Origin: a virus
Strand: one strand, 5' to 3'
IMG/VR virus record: IMGVR_UViG_3300021090_000010
Coordinates: 57,043-121,042 of that record
DNA length: 64,000 nucleotides
Notes under the pieces: generated by a model
What the model saw: the letters and a program-made list of their open reading frames with translations, nothing else
The model's database searches: none
What the model was told of the DNA's origin: nothing
In this document: positions 43,863 to 52,599 of the stretch, one piece after another
Position numbering within the stretch: position 1 is the first letter of the stretch
How the letters are laid out: each line of letters begins with the position of its first letter
Translations under genes and position numbers: made by a program

Positions 43863-44941
43863 AAATCGCGTTCGCATTTTGGGGGGAGCTTCTAAAGCCC
43901 GAGGCTGCTGCTGGAACCGCTACCACCCTTTTCTCGGCTGTCGGAGAACGACATCTCCTCGTCGAAGAATTCAAGAAGAGAGGTCATTCTCTCGTCCTTG
44001 TTCAAGATCGTCGAGAAGCTGTCCCGTATCCGGGAGTGACTTACGAATCGGTTGAGGTACCCGAAGTAGACGTGGCGTATTTCGAATGGAGATGGCCGAT
44101 GGCTCGGAACAGCGGTCCCAATCCCGTCGATACGGACTGGAGTCGTCAGACCCAGCTGATGAACGAGTACCATAAACGCGGGACACCCATCATCGTCTTT
44201 GATACGGATATGAAGATTAGACCAGAAGACGAGTTCCGATGGAATAGGATGATCATCGGTGAACCGACGGTCTCCCACAGCCATATCCTCCGTAAAAGAA
44301 TACGCCTCAATTGGGTCACGGACTTCGTTCCGTACTACGACACCCCGGTCAGTCCGATCGCTTACTGCTACTTGGGTAACAATTACGAGAGAACAGATCA
44401 GTTCTTGAAGTACTACGGCGCTTGCGCGGTTGAGCTCAGAGACCGCGGCATTCAAACGTTAGTTCACGGCAACTGGCTCGAGAGATCCAGTGAAAGAGAA
44501 TCTCCCGAAGAGATCCTCAGAAAGTTCAAGTGCGTTGATTTCGGCCCCCGCCTCTCGTACAGGGACGGCATGCGCATGATGGCAAATTCCATTTGCACGA
44601 CGAACCTTGCAAAGAAGGAGTACTACGAACACGGGTTCGTCACTTCTCGTATCTACGAATCGATTCTCACAGGAATTCCGTGTCTCACTCCGGTCGAACA
44701 CAAGCACCTTGCGCCGGTGGGCCTGGGTGACTGGCTGATCGATTCTCCGAACGATGTCATTGGTAAAGTAACGTATCTGAAGGGGATGAGCCAAGAGGCA
44801 CGTCGTGACCTTGTGGGAAGGCAGCTGCAAGAACTTAGAAAGTTGGGGGATTTTAGTCCTGCTAGAAAAGTTGATACGATTAGCGGTGTTGCCGACGGGC
44901 GTATCACCCAAGGAAGCATTGATGCAGGGAAGATTGAATGA
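43859..44941 (+). CDS. Glycosyltransferase-like protein (GT-B type)
   Basis: 360 residues from ATG 43859 (MKIAFAFWGELLKPEAAAGT). The N-terminal half follows a Rossmann pattern with VEEFKKRGHSLVLVQDRREA. The C-terminal half has YRDGMRMMANSICTTN and FVTSRIYESILTGIPCLTP, the typical sugar-nucleotide-binding end of CgeB-like and other GT-B enzymes. Acceptor unknown. With UXS-like and epimerase genes nearby it may glycosylate modified DNA bases, virion proteins or host surface sugars. Confidence 0.75.
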   Translation: MKIAFAFWGELLKPEAAAGTATTLFSAVGERHLLVEEFKKRGHSLVLVQDRREAVPYPGVTYESVEVPEVDVAYFEWRWPMARNSGPNPVDTDWSRQTQLMNEYHKRGTPIIVFDTDMKIRPEDEFRWNRMIIGEPTVSHSHILRKRIRLNWVTDFVPYYDTPVSPIAYCYLGNNYERTDQFLKYYGACAVELRDRGIQTLVHGNWLERSSERESPEEILRKFKCVDFGPRLSYRDGMRMMANSICTTNLAKKEYYEHGFVTSRIYESILTGIPCLTPVEHKHLAPVGLGDWLIDSPNDVIGKVTYLKGMSQEARRDLVGRQLQELRKLGDFSPARKVDTISGVADGRITQGSIDAGKIE

Positions 44942-45185
44942 AACTCTCAAACCGGGAGTGGTGATAGAGGTACGAGCCACCGTTCCGACGAATCCTTCCC
45001 CTGAGAGAAAGTTGCTGCTTCTGTTAGAAATTTGTGCTGTGTACGAATCTCACATGCAGGACGGGAATCTGTACGATCTCGTAGTCCTAAATTCGTCCGG
45101 CGGTGTCGAAAAAATGATGATTCATGAGAAAGAGATCGAAGGGCAGGCATGGTTCAACTCTCGGTTGCTCAAGTTCATCAAATGA
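44922..45185 (+). CDS. Unknown small protein
   Basis: 87 residues from ATG 44922, with GGAAG eight bases upstream; TTG 44934 is an alternative. It contains LKPGVVIEVRATVPTNP and YDLVVLNSSGGVEKMM. No family recognised. Confidence 0.6.
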   Translation: MQGRLNETLKPGVVIEVRATVPTNPSPERKLLLLLEICAVYESHMQDGNLYDLVVLNSSGGVEKMMIHEKEIEGQAWFNSRLLKFIK

Positions 45186-45235
45186 TGGTTTACCATTGCT
45201 TTTTCTCGTCATTTTTAGTAGAATTGGTAGGTTGA

Positions 45236-45781
45236 ATGGGAAATAAGCAACTCGTTTTAATCATGGAAGGGGCAGATCGATCTGGCAAGTCCACGGTTGG
45301 TAAGCTGTTGGCTGAAAAGCTCAATATTCCCTATTTCAAGTACTCTCGAGACAAGGAAGCTTTGACCGGTAGCAATATGACATCTTTGATGCTACGCATC
45401 TCTGATCCTTATGTGGTTGAAATCTTCAAACAGACTAAGCAGTCGGTCGTAATTGACCGTCAATATCCGTCTGAATGGGTGTATTCCCAAGCTCTTGGAA
45501 GAGAAACCGACGAAAAAGGTATTCGAGCGTCAGACGCTCTGTTCGCGGAAATTCCTGCGATCGTAATCGTTTTGAAGAGAAAGTCGTATGCAGGTGTCAC
45601 AGATGATGATCCAAGACTGGGTGCAGATATGCTAGAAAGTATTTCTCGAAAGTACGACGAATTTGCTAAGTGGTCGAAGTGTCGGGTTCTAACATTCGAA
45701 TTTGATGAATGGAATCCGGACAAGATGGTTACAGAGATCCTTTTCACGTTAGAGGCAGCAGAAAACACATATGGCAACTAG
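45236..45781 (+). CDS. Deoxynucleoside monophosphate kinase-like P-loop protein
   Basis: 181 residues from an ATG preceded by GTAGGTTGA. P-loop IMEGADRSGKSTVGKLLAEKL (about 9-28), VIDRQYPSEWVYSQALG resembling the DR-x-x-x-S motif of thymidylate kinases, and IVIVLKRKSYAG. Probably a second dNMP or nucleoside kinase besides the Tmk at 30.8 kb; substrate uncertain. A modified-nucleotide kinase is possible. It overlaps the GH5/esterase start by 11 bases. Confidence 0.8.
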   Translation: MGNKQLVLIMEGADRSGKSTVGKLLAEKLNIPYFKYSRDKEALTGSNMTSLMLRISDPYVVEIFKQTKQSVVIDRQYPSEWVYSQALGRETDEKGIRASDALFAEIPAIVIVLKRKSYAGVTDDDPRLGADMLESISRKYDEFAKWSKCRVLTFEFDEWNPDKMVTEILFTLEAAENTYGN

Positions 45782-47993
45782 AGCATTTCCAGTCCTGACC
45801 GGAGCTAACTGTGCGGGCGCAGAGTGGGATTGGGGTTCGACCCCGAATCCCGTCGAAGGACAGAACTACATGTTCGTGTCCAACCAAGACATCGACTACC
45901 TTGCCACAAAAGGTTTCAACTTCATCCGTCTTGTCTTTTCGTGGGAGCTCTTACAACCCACGTTGAACGGCCCGGTTCTTACGACAGGATATGGGGCCAC
46001 GCTGAAAGCTCGAGTTGATTACGCTACCAGTAAGGGCCTGTATGTTCTCATTGAACCCCACGGCGCGTCCTTTGGAAATTTTGCTAAGTACAAGGGAGAC
46101 CTTGTCGGCAGCGCTGCTGTCCCGAATAGTGCGTTCGCAGATTTTTGGACGAAGGTCGCAGCTATCTACAAGTCTAATCCCCGCGTTGCGTTGGGACTTT
46201 CCAACGAACCGAACAACATGAGCACCACCCAGTGGTTCTCTGCTGCGCAGACGGCGATCACCGGGATCAGGTCTACAGGTTCGACGGCCATGATCTTCGT
46301 CGATGGTAATGGTTTCTCAGCGCCCCAGTCGTGGAACGATTCGTGGTACGATACAGCGACTACGAAAGTTTCGAACGCAACAGCATGGTCGTCTCTGAAC
46401 GATCCTTTGAAAAATCTCGTCGTGTCAGTTCATTGTTACTTCGACGCTGCTGGTGGTGGCGGCGCGAATGACGTCGTTTCTACCAACATCATGGCACAAC
46501 GACTCCAACCAGTCGTTGATTGGGCTCGCACGAGGGGTTTCAAGGTGCACCTCAGCGAATTCGCAGCTTCTTCTGCGACCTCGACCTCCGCCGCAGCAGT
46601 CGCCTCTGCGTGTAGCTACATCGCAGCAAATTCTGACGTTATGATGGGATGGGCTTGGTGGGGTTACGGACCTCCGGCCTGGTGGGGAGGTAACACCTTC
46701 ACCATTTGCCCAACGAACAACTACGTGACGGACAACGTGAAGATTTCGTGGTTAAAACCATTCATGGCTCCGTTGCAAAATCCGGGAGATTTCACGGGGG
46801 TTCCGGTCCCGACATCTCTCCCTCCGGGAGGATCTGTTCCGACGAATCCCGTACCCTTTACCAAAAACACGGTCTTCACTCTCACCACTCCCCAGAGCAA
46901 CTACTGGGTTTACGTTCCAACGTCGTACGATAGTTCTCATGCAACTCCGACGAAGATGTTCGTTTGGCTCCATGGTTGCGGTGGGCAGAGCCAGTACGAT
47001 GTGTCGATGGTATCCTACGTAACGGGTCAGAACTGGATCAGCGTCGCAGTCGGCGGTCGTGAGGGTGCTTGCTGGTCGAATATGGCCACAGACGGCCCGA
47101 AGATTCTGGCTGCAATCGCAGACATGAAGACACATTTCAACATCGACCCGAAACAGGTCTATCTCGGAGGTTACTCTTCAGGTGGTGACATCGGGTATCC
47201 TTTGTTGTTCACGAATGCGAACTTGTTCGCGGGTGGAATTTTTGAGAATACTACACCGAATAGTTCTGCTTTCACAGCATCTCAAACTGCAGGTTGGAAG
47301 GTCAACATTGCTCATTTGGCGCACTTGTCGGATGCAACGTATCCAATCGCTGCGACGAGGACGAACATGACAGCTCTCCGCAGCAATGGGTTTCCTGTCA
47401 CTCTCATCGAGAAGTCCGGGACTCACTACGATGCCGACTCTGGAACTACGGGAACTGCATACGATCTTCGAAATTTCCTGCTGCCATTCTTGAATGCTGG
47501 TTGGGTTTCGGGAGCTCCAACGGTTCCCGTTCCAACCCCCACGCCGGTTCCTTCTCCGACAGCCGTTCCGAACATTGTGCCCACGCATACGACCGCGAAA
47601 GCTCCAGGAGACCAAGGTATCTCCGTGAAGAAGGTCGTTGCAACAGGAATGGACGTTCCTGCAGGAACGTACGCCATGACGGTTCAGACTAGAACAACGT
47701 TCAGTAACCAGACTTCGTTCGTTGCCAGCGTCATTTTGACTAATGCTCATGCTAACGTCGACCTGTCGTGGCAGGAAATGGTGATTGATCTCAGAGGACA
47801 TGTTATCTCTAGCATGTGGGGTGTAGAAGTTCTGAACACGAATGCCACGACCGGATTTGTCACGATCCGACCTACCGGAGGAGTTCCCATGTCAGTTCTT
47901 TCGCAAGGGAAGAATGGGTTCGGGTTCTATCTGACTCGATCTGCTGGTGCTACTCTGAACTACCAGGTGCTCGTCAAGTCTGTCAAGTGGTAA
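45771..47993 (+). CDS. GH5 cellulase / alpha-beta hydrolase esterase fusion
   Basis: 740 residues with three parts. Residues 1-330: GH5-type glycoside hydrolase with GANCAGAEWDW, acid/base E146 in GLSNEPNNM, SVHCYFDA and nucleophile E263 in HLSEFAAS. Residues 360-575: a PHB-depolymerase/feruloyl-esterase-like alpha/beta hydrolase with WLHGCGG, the nucleophile elbow GGYSSGG (S469) and H552 in SGTHYDADSG. Residues about 582-605: a Pro/Thr/Val linker (VPVPTPTPVPSP). A 130-residue beta-rich C-terminal domain follows, possibly carbohydrate-binding. There is no signal peptide, so the protein acts inside, in the virion or after lysis. A strong terminator follows. Likely substrates are beta-glucans with ester groups; which polymer is unknown. 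Confidence 0.88.
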   Translation: MATRAFPVLTGANCAGAEWDWGSTPNPVEGQNYMFVSNQDIDYLATKGFNFIRLVFSWELLQPTLNGPVLTTGYGATLKARVDYATSKGLYVLIEPHGASFGNFAKYKGDLVGSAAVPNSAFADFWTKVAAIYKSNPRVALGLSNEPNNMSTTQWFSAAQTAITGIRSTGSTAMIFVDGNGFSAPQSWNDSWYDTATTKVSNATAWSSLNDPLKNLVVSVHCYFDAAGGGGANDVVSTNIMAQRLQPVVDWARTRGFKVHLSEFAASSATSTSAAAVASACSYIAANSDVMMGWAWWGYGPPAWWGGNTFTICPTNNYVTDNVKISWLKPFMAPLQNPGDFTGVPVPTSLPPGGSVPTNPVPFTKNTVFTLTTPQSNYWVYVPTSYDSSHATPTKMFVWLHGCGGQSQYDVSMVSYVTGQNWISVAVGGREGACWSNMATDGPKILAAIADMKTHFNIDPKQVYLGGYSSGGDIGYPLLFTNANLFAGGIFENTTPNSSAFTASQTAGWKVNIAHLAHLSDATYPIAATRTNMTALRSNGFPVTLIEKSGTHYDADSGTTGTAYDLRNFLLPFLNAGWVSGAPTVPVPTPTPVPSPTAVPNIVPTHTTAKAPGDQGISVKKVVATGMDVPAGTYAMTVQTRTTFSNQTSFVASVILTNAHANVDLSWQEMVIDLRGHVISSMWGVEVLNTNATTGFVTIRPTGGVPMSVLSQGKNGFGFYLTRSAGATLNYQVLVKSVKW

Positions 47994-48016
47994 TCTGCTA
48001 GAGGGAAATCTCTGCA

Positions 48017-48047
48017 GGGGTCCGTCGAATTTCGACGGACCCCTTTT
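48017..48047 (+). terminator. Strong rho-independent terminator after GH5/esterase gene
   Basis: Perfect 13-bp stem GGGGTCCGTCGAA with TTCGACGGACCCC, essentially no extra loop bases, followed by TTTT. It closes the transcription unit ending with the GH5/esterase gene. Confidence 0.92.
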
Positions 48048-48054
48048 GCCCGTT

Positions 48055-48312
48055 ATGAGACGTGGATCGATAGTCAAAGCAATTGGTCTGTGGTCGATTG
48101 ATAGAGTTGTTGAGAAAACATCCACTTGGCAAAGAAGAGACATTGGGCCGAACGAGAACTTTATAGTTTTGACAAAACCATTTTGGGTTTTTTCTTCGAC
48201 GATGGGGATCATTTTGCAGGGTAAGAACGGAATCGAGATAGTCACTTGTTACGTCGTAAACACGAAAGCCTTCCACCAAAAGATGGAATACCTCTTCGAG
48301 GAGGTCAAATGA
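48055..48312 (+). CDS. Unknown small protein after terminator
   Basis: 85 residues from ATG 48055, only a few bases past the terminator, so its own promoter is unclear. It contains SIVKAIGLWSIDRVVEKTS and FIVLTKPFWVFSSTMG. The sequence is more AT-rich than the GH5/esterase gene, like the homing nuclease that follows. No family recognised. Confidence 0.55.
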   Translation: MRRGSIVKAIGLWSIDRVVEKTSTWQRRDIGPNENFIVLTKPFWVFSSTMGIILQGKNGIEIVTCYVVNTKAFHQKMEYLFEEVK

Positions 48313-48380
48313 CAGAAGGATCGAATCCAGTTCTAAGCTGGATAGATATGTATTTACATGACATGCGCATATTGTTCTAA
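48309..48380 (+). CDS. 23-residue reading frame, possibly an interrupted gene start
   Basis: ATG overlaps the previous stop, as for real genes here, and codes MTEGSNPVLSWIDMYL and seven more residues before TAA. The homing nuclease begins inside it. It could be the remnant of a gene cut by the nuclease insertion or a coupling peptide. Confidence 0.3.
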   Translation: MTEGSNPVLSWIDMYLHDMRILF

Positions 48381-49278
48381 AGTCTATGCACCCAAACATG
48401 GGAACAGCAAATTTTGTTCTAAGTCTTGTAGGTTCTCTTCAAGAAAGAGATTGTTCGTATTCGATTGTGAATTTTGTAAACAACATTTCGAATTTCTTAG
48501 AGAGAAACAGCCCCGCTTTTGTTCTAAGTCGTGTTTTTCGAAATGGGGACATCACGTGGGAGTATTGCACACGGGATTTGATCCACGCAGATCAACTTAT
48601 GATTATTGGCTTGAAAAAGGTGGCGGAGAATACGCGGACGCTAAAGACGCAGAGTATCGAAAGACGATGTCTGAAGCGATACTGTCTGCAGACATGAGTA
48701 AGCAGAAACTAGCTGCCAGAAAAACATTTTCTGATATGAATCGAACAAACATCGGGAAAACGAATATCGAACTTTACGGACACGAAAAAGCTGAAAGAAT
48801 TCGCCAGAAAAAATCCATTGCTGCATCTGGAGACAAAAATCCCGCTTACGGGAAAGTTTACGCCCGTGGTGGACGAAGCGTCAAGGGTTGGTACAAAACT
48901 TTTTTCTTTCGAAGTCTTCTCGAGTACTCGTTCATGAAATACCAAGAAAGTCTGGGAAGAGAAATTGGTAAAGATTTTCATCCGTACGAGGTCTTAATTC
49001 CGTACATTGGTAGCGAAGGACAAAAACGAACGTACAGGCCGGATTTTTTGGTGCTCGATGAAAACTGTGTGTACGAAATCAAACAGAGTTATGCTTTAGA
49101 GTTTCCTGTAAATGTTGAGAAATTTAAAGCAGGCAAGGTGTTTTGTGATATGAACGAAAAGAATTTTCGTGTAGCGACAGAACTAGATTTTCCAAAAATT
49201 TCGTTCGATGAAGCGCGTTTGGATAAAGATATCGTTTGGGATGAAAGAACATTTGAATACTTCAAAAATGATAACTGA
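48358..49278 (+). CDS. Homing endonuclease with zinc fingers and PD-(D/E)XK-like core
   Basis: 306 residues from an ATG. Two N-terminal zinc ribbons: C-A-Y-C with FCSKSC, and C-E-F-C with RFCSKSC. A helical NUMOD-like middle includes TNIELYGHEKAERIRQKKS and GDKNPAYGKVYARGG. The C-terminus has KRTYRPDFLVLDENCVYEIKQ, the D...ExK spacing of PD-(D/E)XK nucleases. AT-rich; overlaps the helicase start by 11 bases. The helicase itself also carries an intein. Confidence 0.83.
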   Translation: MTCAYCSKVYAPKHGNSKFCSKSCRFSSRKRLFVFDCEFCKQHFEFLREKQPRFCSKSCFSKWGHHVGVLHTGFDPRRSTYDYWLEKGGGEYADAKDAEYRKTMSEAILSADMSKQKLAARKTFSDMNRTNIGKTNIELYGHEKAERIRQKKSIAASGDKNPAYGKVYARGGRSVKGWYKTFFFRSLLEYSFMKYQESLGREIGKDFHPYEVLIPYIGSEGQKRTYRPDFLVLDENCVYEIKQSYALEFPVNVEKFKAGKVFCDMNEKNFRVATELDFPKISFDEARLDKDIVWDERTFEYFKNDN

Positions 49279-52000
49279 ATCTGATTGGATTGATTTTTTT
49301 CCATTTGAAAAAGTTCGCCCCGAACAAGCTATCGCAATTAATTTCACCTTGAATCAATTCATCAATGAAAAGAAAAAGTTTGTTTTAGGGGAGTTGGGCG
49401 TCGGGATTGGCAAGAGTGCTATCGCTGTGACCGTGTCGAGATTTCTCGACAGTCTCCAGGGCGGAGGAGCCTACGTTCTTACCACACAAAAGATCTTGCA
49501 AGCTCAGTACTTGAAGGACTTTGCCAAGATTGGTCTACGTTCTCTTAAGTCCGCTGATAATTACATGTGTGATACTGGGATGACCTGCGCTGTCACCCGT
49601 AGGGTTGCACGGGCCTGCATGAGAGCTCCTGAATGTGCTGCAACATGTCCCTATTCTGCGGACAAAAAAGCGTTCCTCGAATCTCCCTTGGGAGTTACGA
49701 ACTACGCCTACTTCATGAACGAAACGACGTACGCAGGAAAACTCGAACCTCGTAACCTTCTCATCTTAGACGAGTGTCTTCGACCAGAAACAAAAATTTG
49801 GGTCGACGGTGACCAAGAAGTATGCGTTCACGAAATCTGGCAAAATCCGAACATCACGCACGTGATGTCTTACAACTCGACTGACGACAAGTACGAGCGA
49901 AAACGAATAATTCGAAAAATCCGCACGTCCTACAACAAGACTACGAAATGGATAAAGATAAAAGTTTCTCATGCATGTTTAGAGAGCTCTATTACGGTGA
50001 CTGCTAATCATAAGATTTGGACTAAAACTAGAGGGTACATTAGAGCTGATGATCTTCTTAAAGACGACGTTTTGAAGTATGACGTTTTAGAGAAAGAAAA
50101 TGCGACGCGTAGTTACATGCAACGTCGGGTAGAGAAATCATTTCCAGAACTAAACGTTTCGTGCCTTTGCTGCAGACATTCTTTCGCATCAGAAAAAGCT
50201 CTGAATTACCATCTTGGTCGAACGATAGAATATCGAGCATGTCCAACTTGTTCTTGTAGAATTCGTATTACTCTAAGCAGCATAGATCAAAGATTTTGTT
50301 CGAAAGAGTGCTTCAGCACTTCTGAAGAAGCTAGTGAAAAACGTTCGCAAAGGATGTTGATCAACAATCCGATGAATGACGAAAAGTGCGTCGAAAAAAT
50401 GAAAGCTTCGATCAAAGCTAATTGGGATGCCAAATCTCCTGAAGAAAAACGAAAAATCATCGAAAACTGGACCTCAGCTCCTCGCCACGAGAAAAGAAAC
50501 AAACCAAATTCACTTGAACAGTTCGTTATCGATCTAGATTTGCCAAAAGTTATGTTTACAGGGCTAGGAAGCAAATGGGTAACGTTCAAGAACGGAAAAC
50601 ACAAGAACCCTGATTTTGTTGTTGAAGGAACGAATAAGGTCATTGAAGTTGGTGACGTATACTTTTGGCATACCGAAGAAGAGATTAGAGATGTCGTAGA
50701 ACAATACGAAGCGATTGGATACGAATGCCTCTATGTCACGAACAAACAACTCGAGGCAGATGAAGAATATTGCCGACTCCAACTTCAGAAATTTGCAACA
50801 AATCATGATGTTGTCGTAGAAAAAATTTCTTTCGTAGAAACAGTTCGTAATTGGGACGACAAGAAAGAACACTTCAAGTATAATCTTGAGGTTGAAGACA
50901 ATCACAACTATTTTGCAAATTCTATCTTGGTCTCGAATTGCCATACGACCGAAGGGGTGCTGACTAAGTTCGCATCGGTCGATATTTCCGACCAGATCAA
51001 TCGGTCGGTGCTTGGAAAGACCAGAATCCGAATTCCTTTCGAATCATCCCAAGAAGAAGCGTTCGAATGGATCTCAGATCCTTACAGAAAAGCTCTTGCG
51101 AACGGCAAGTTAAAGCTTCAGAGAGAAATTGCGAAGGGCAAGCTCGGAGACAACGCTGAACGATACTCCAGAATCGACAAACACTTGTGCCGGGTCAACC
51201 GATTTGTCGAACGCTACAAACCTGAGGACTGGATCTACTGCATGGAGGACGGTCGATCGGGCAAGGTGATGTCTTTCAAACCAATTCGTGTGGATAGCGT
51301 CTCCCACGAAACGCTCTTCGAACGAGGTAAATACGTTCTCATGCTCTCTGCTAGCATTCTAGACAAAGATACATTTTGCAAGTGGATCGGACTCAAGCCT
51401 GAAGAAGTGGCATACATGAACATCGACTGTCCGTTCCCAATCGAGAACAGGCCGGTACATTTCCTTCCCGTTGGAAAGATGAACAGAGCGGAGATTGATT
51501 CTACCTTACCGAAGATGGTCGAAATTGTCAAGGGATTGCTCGAGCTTCACAAGGGGGAAAAGGGCATCATCCACGCGACTTCGCACAAGGTGGCTCGATT
51601 CATCAAGGAACAGGTGAAGGACCCACGTCTTCTGTACAGAGACGACGGTGACAGAGATGAGATGATCAGAGAGCATGCTACCCGCAAGGATGCATCTGTG
51701 ATGCTGTCCCCGTCCATGACAGAAGGAGTCGACTTGGTCGACGATCTATCTCGTTTTCAGATTTTCGTCAAAGTTCCATTTCCCAACATGGGTGACGCTG
51801 TAATCGCGAAACGCATGCAACTGGACTCTAAGTGGTACGCGCTAGAAACCACACGGACCATGGTCCAGGGTGTCGGAAGGTCCATTCGTAACATGGAGGA
51901 TAGGGCAACAACTTACGTCCTCGACGAATCGTTCGCTTACTTCTACGAAAAGAACAAGGACATGTTTCCTGAATCCTTTCGAAAGTCCCTAAAGTCGTGA
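49268..52000 (+). CDS. XPD/DinG-like superfamily 2 helicase with an intein
   Basis: 910 residues, of which 170-557 are intein and 522 form the helicase. Helicase parts: Walker A GELGVGIGKSAIA (41-53), an iron-sulfur-type Cys set (YMCDTGMTC, ARACMRAPECAATC, about 103-130) as in XPD/DinG, and Walker B LILDE-C-HTTEG, a DECH box that the intein splits after Glu. C-terminal motifs include LMLSASILD, IIHATSHKVARF, MLSPSMTEGVD and MVQGVGRSIRN. Splicing must occur for the DECH box to form. The phage also codes IscA, which could supply the Fe-S cluster. Confidence 0.92.
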   Translation: MITESDWIDFFPFEKVRPEQAIAINFTLNQFINEKKKFVLGELGVGIGKSAIAVTVSRFLDSLQGGGAYVLTTQKILQAQYLKDFAKIGLRSLKSADNYMCDTGMTCAVTRRVARACMRAPECAATCPYSADKKAFLESPLGVTNYAYFMNETTYAGKLEPRNLLILDECLRPETKIWVDGDQEVCVHEIWQNPNITHVMSYNSTDDKYERKRIIRKIRTSYNKTTKWIKIKVSHACLESSITVTANHKIWTKTRGYIRADDLLKDDVLKYDVLEKENATRSYMQRRVEKSFPELNVSCLCCRHSFASEKALNYHLGRTIEYRACPTCSCRIRITLSSIDQRFCSKECFSTSEEASEKRSQRMLINNPMNDEKCVEKMKASIKANWDAKSPEEKRKIIENWTSAPRHEKRNKPNSLEQFVIDLDLPKVMFTGLGSKWVTFKNGKHKNPDFVVEGTNKVIEVGDVYFWHTEEEIRDVVEQYEAIGYECLYVTNKQLEADEEYCRLQLQKFATNHDVVVEKISFVETVRNWDDKKEHFKYNLEVEDNHNYFANSILVSNCHTTEGVLTKFASVDISDQINRSVLGKTRIRIPFESSQEEAFEWISDPYRKALANGKLKLQREIAKGKLGDNAERYSRIDKHLCRVNRFVERYKPEDWIYCMEDGRSGKVMSFKPIRVDSVSHETLFERGKYVLMLSASILDKDTFCKWIGLKPEEVAYMNIDCPFPIENRPVHFLPVGKMNRAEIDSTLPKMVEIVKGLLELHKGEKGIIHATSHKVARFIKEQVKDPRLLYRDDGDRDEMIREHATRKDASVMLSPSMTEGVDLVDDLSRFQIFVKVPFPNMGDAVIAKRMQLDSKWYALETTRTMVQGVGRSIRNMEDRATTYVLDESFAYFYEKNKDMFPESFRKSLKS
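49775..50938 (+). mobile_element. Contiguous intein with zinc fingers and PD-(D/E)XK/Vsr-like nuclease
   Basis: 388 residues. Block A starts at Cys (CLRPETKIWVDGD), block B is SSITVTANHKIW, block F is YNLEVEDNHNYFANSIL, and it ends VSN before Cys(+1). The penultimate residue is Ser, where His is usual. Between blocks B and F are zinc-finger-like Cys/His groups (CLCCRHSF with NYHLGR, ACPTC, RFCSKEC) and a nuclease core HKNPDFVVEG then KVIEVGDVYFWH. No LAGLIDADG motif was seen. The insertion point is the Walker B box of the host helicase. Confidence 0.9.
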
Positions 52001-52518
52001 CCTTGTATAAAGAACTCTTTACTGTCGACGATTTACGGATGAGAGGGGTACGTCTCTCTCCAGAGAGAGGTACACACGCCATTCCACGGACAGCCTTTAA
52101 GATCTCAAAGATAACGAAAGTGGAGTCCAGCGAAGATTGCATATGGTACGATCTCGCTTGTACGATCTCTCCATCGTGGGATGGAGACATCGAAGACACC
52201 GTAGTTCCCGACGATCACGGGTTCATCAACATTAGAACAGCAGCACCCGCCCCGGGATCGATCGTCGAAGAAAGCATGCTGTACAGATCTTCTCTGGTCG
52301 GAATCAAGTACATTTACTTGGACGTGCTCGACCTCAACGAGGATGAAATGACGATCTCCTGCGCGAAAATGAGTATGGCCGATCAAAAGGTATACGAAGA
52401 TAAATTTCACTTGCTCGCCCCATTCACTTCCTTGTACACTGCAGCATGCCTGGGCGATGGTCGCGCAACGATTTCTTCGTCCACTGGCATGAGAAACAAT
52501 CTGAGGATTTTTCGATGA
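51997..52518 (+). CDS. Unknown 173-residue protein
   Basis: GTG start overlapping the helicase stop. Beta-rich in the middle (SSLVGIKYIYLDVLDLNEDE then MTISCAKMSMADQK). No domain recognised. It is followed by an 81-base gap before the next nuclease frame, which contains a TAGTATAGTG stretch. Confidence 0.65.
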   Translation: MTLYKELFTVDDLRMRGVRLSPERGTHAIPRTAFKISKITKVESSEDCIWYDLACTISPSWDGDIEDTVVPDDHGFINIRTAAPAPGSIVEESMLYRSSLVGIKYIYLDVLDLNEDEMTISCAKMSMADQKVYEDKFHLLAPFTSLYTAACLGDGRATISSSTGMRNNLRIFR

Positions 52519-52599
52519 TAGGTGGATGATGAGCTGGGTGACATAGTATAGTGTAACATACGTTCTATCGAAACTTATATCTGTAGCCAATGTCAAGCG

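Noticed and set aside
49775-50938. Group I intron instead of intein in the helicase
   Set aside because: The reading frame is continuous through the insert and the ends show intein blocks A, B, F and G, so it is removed at protein level.
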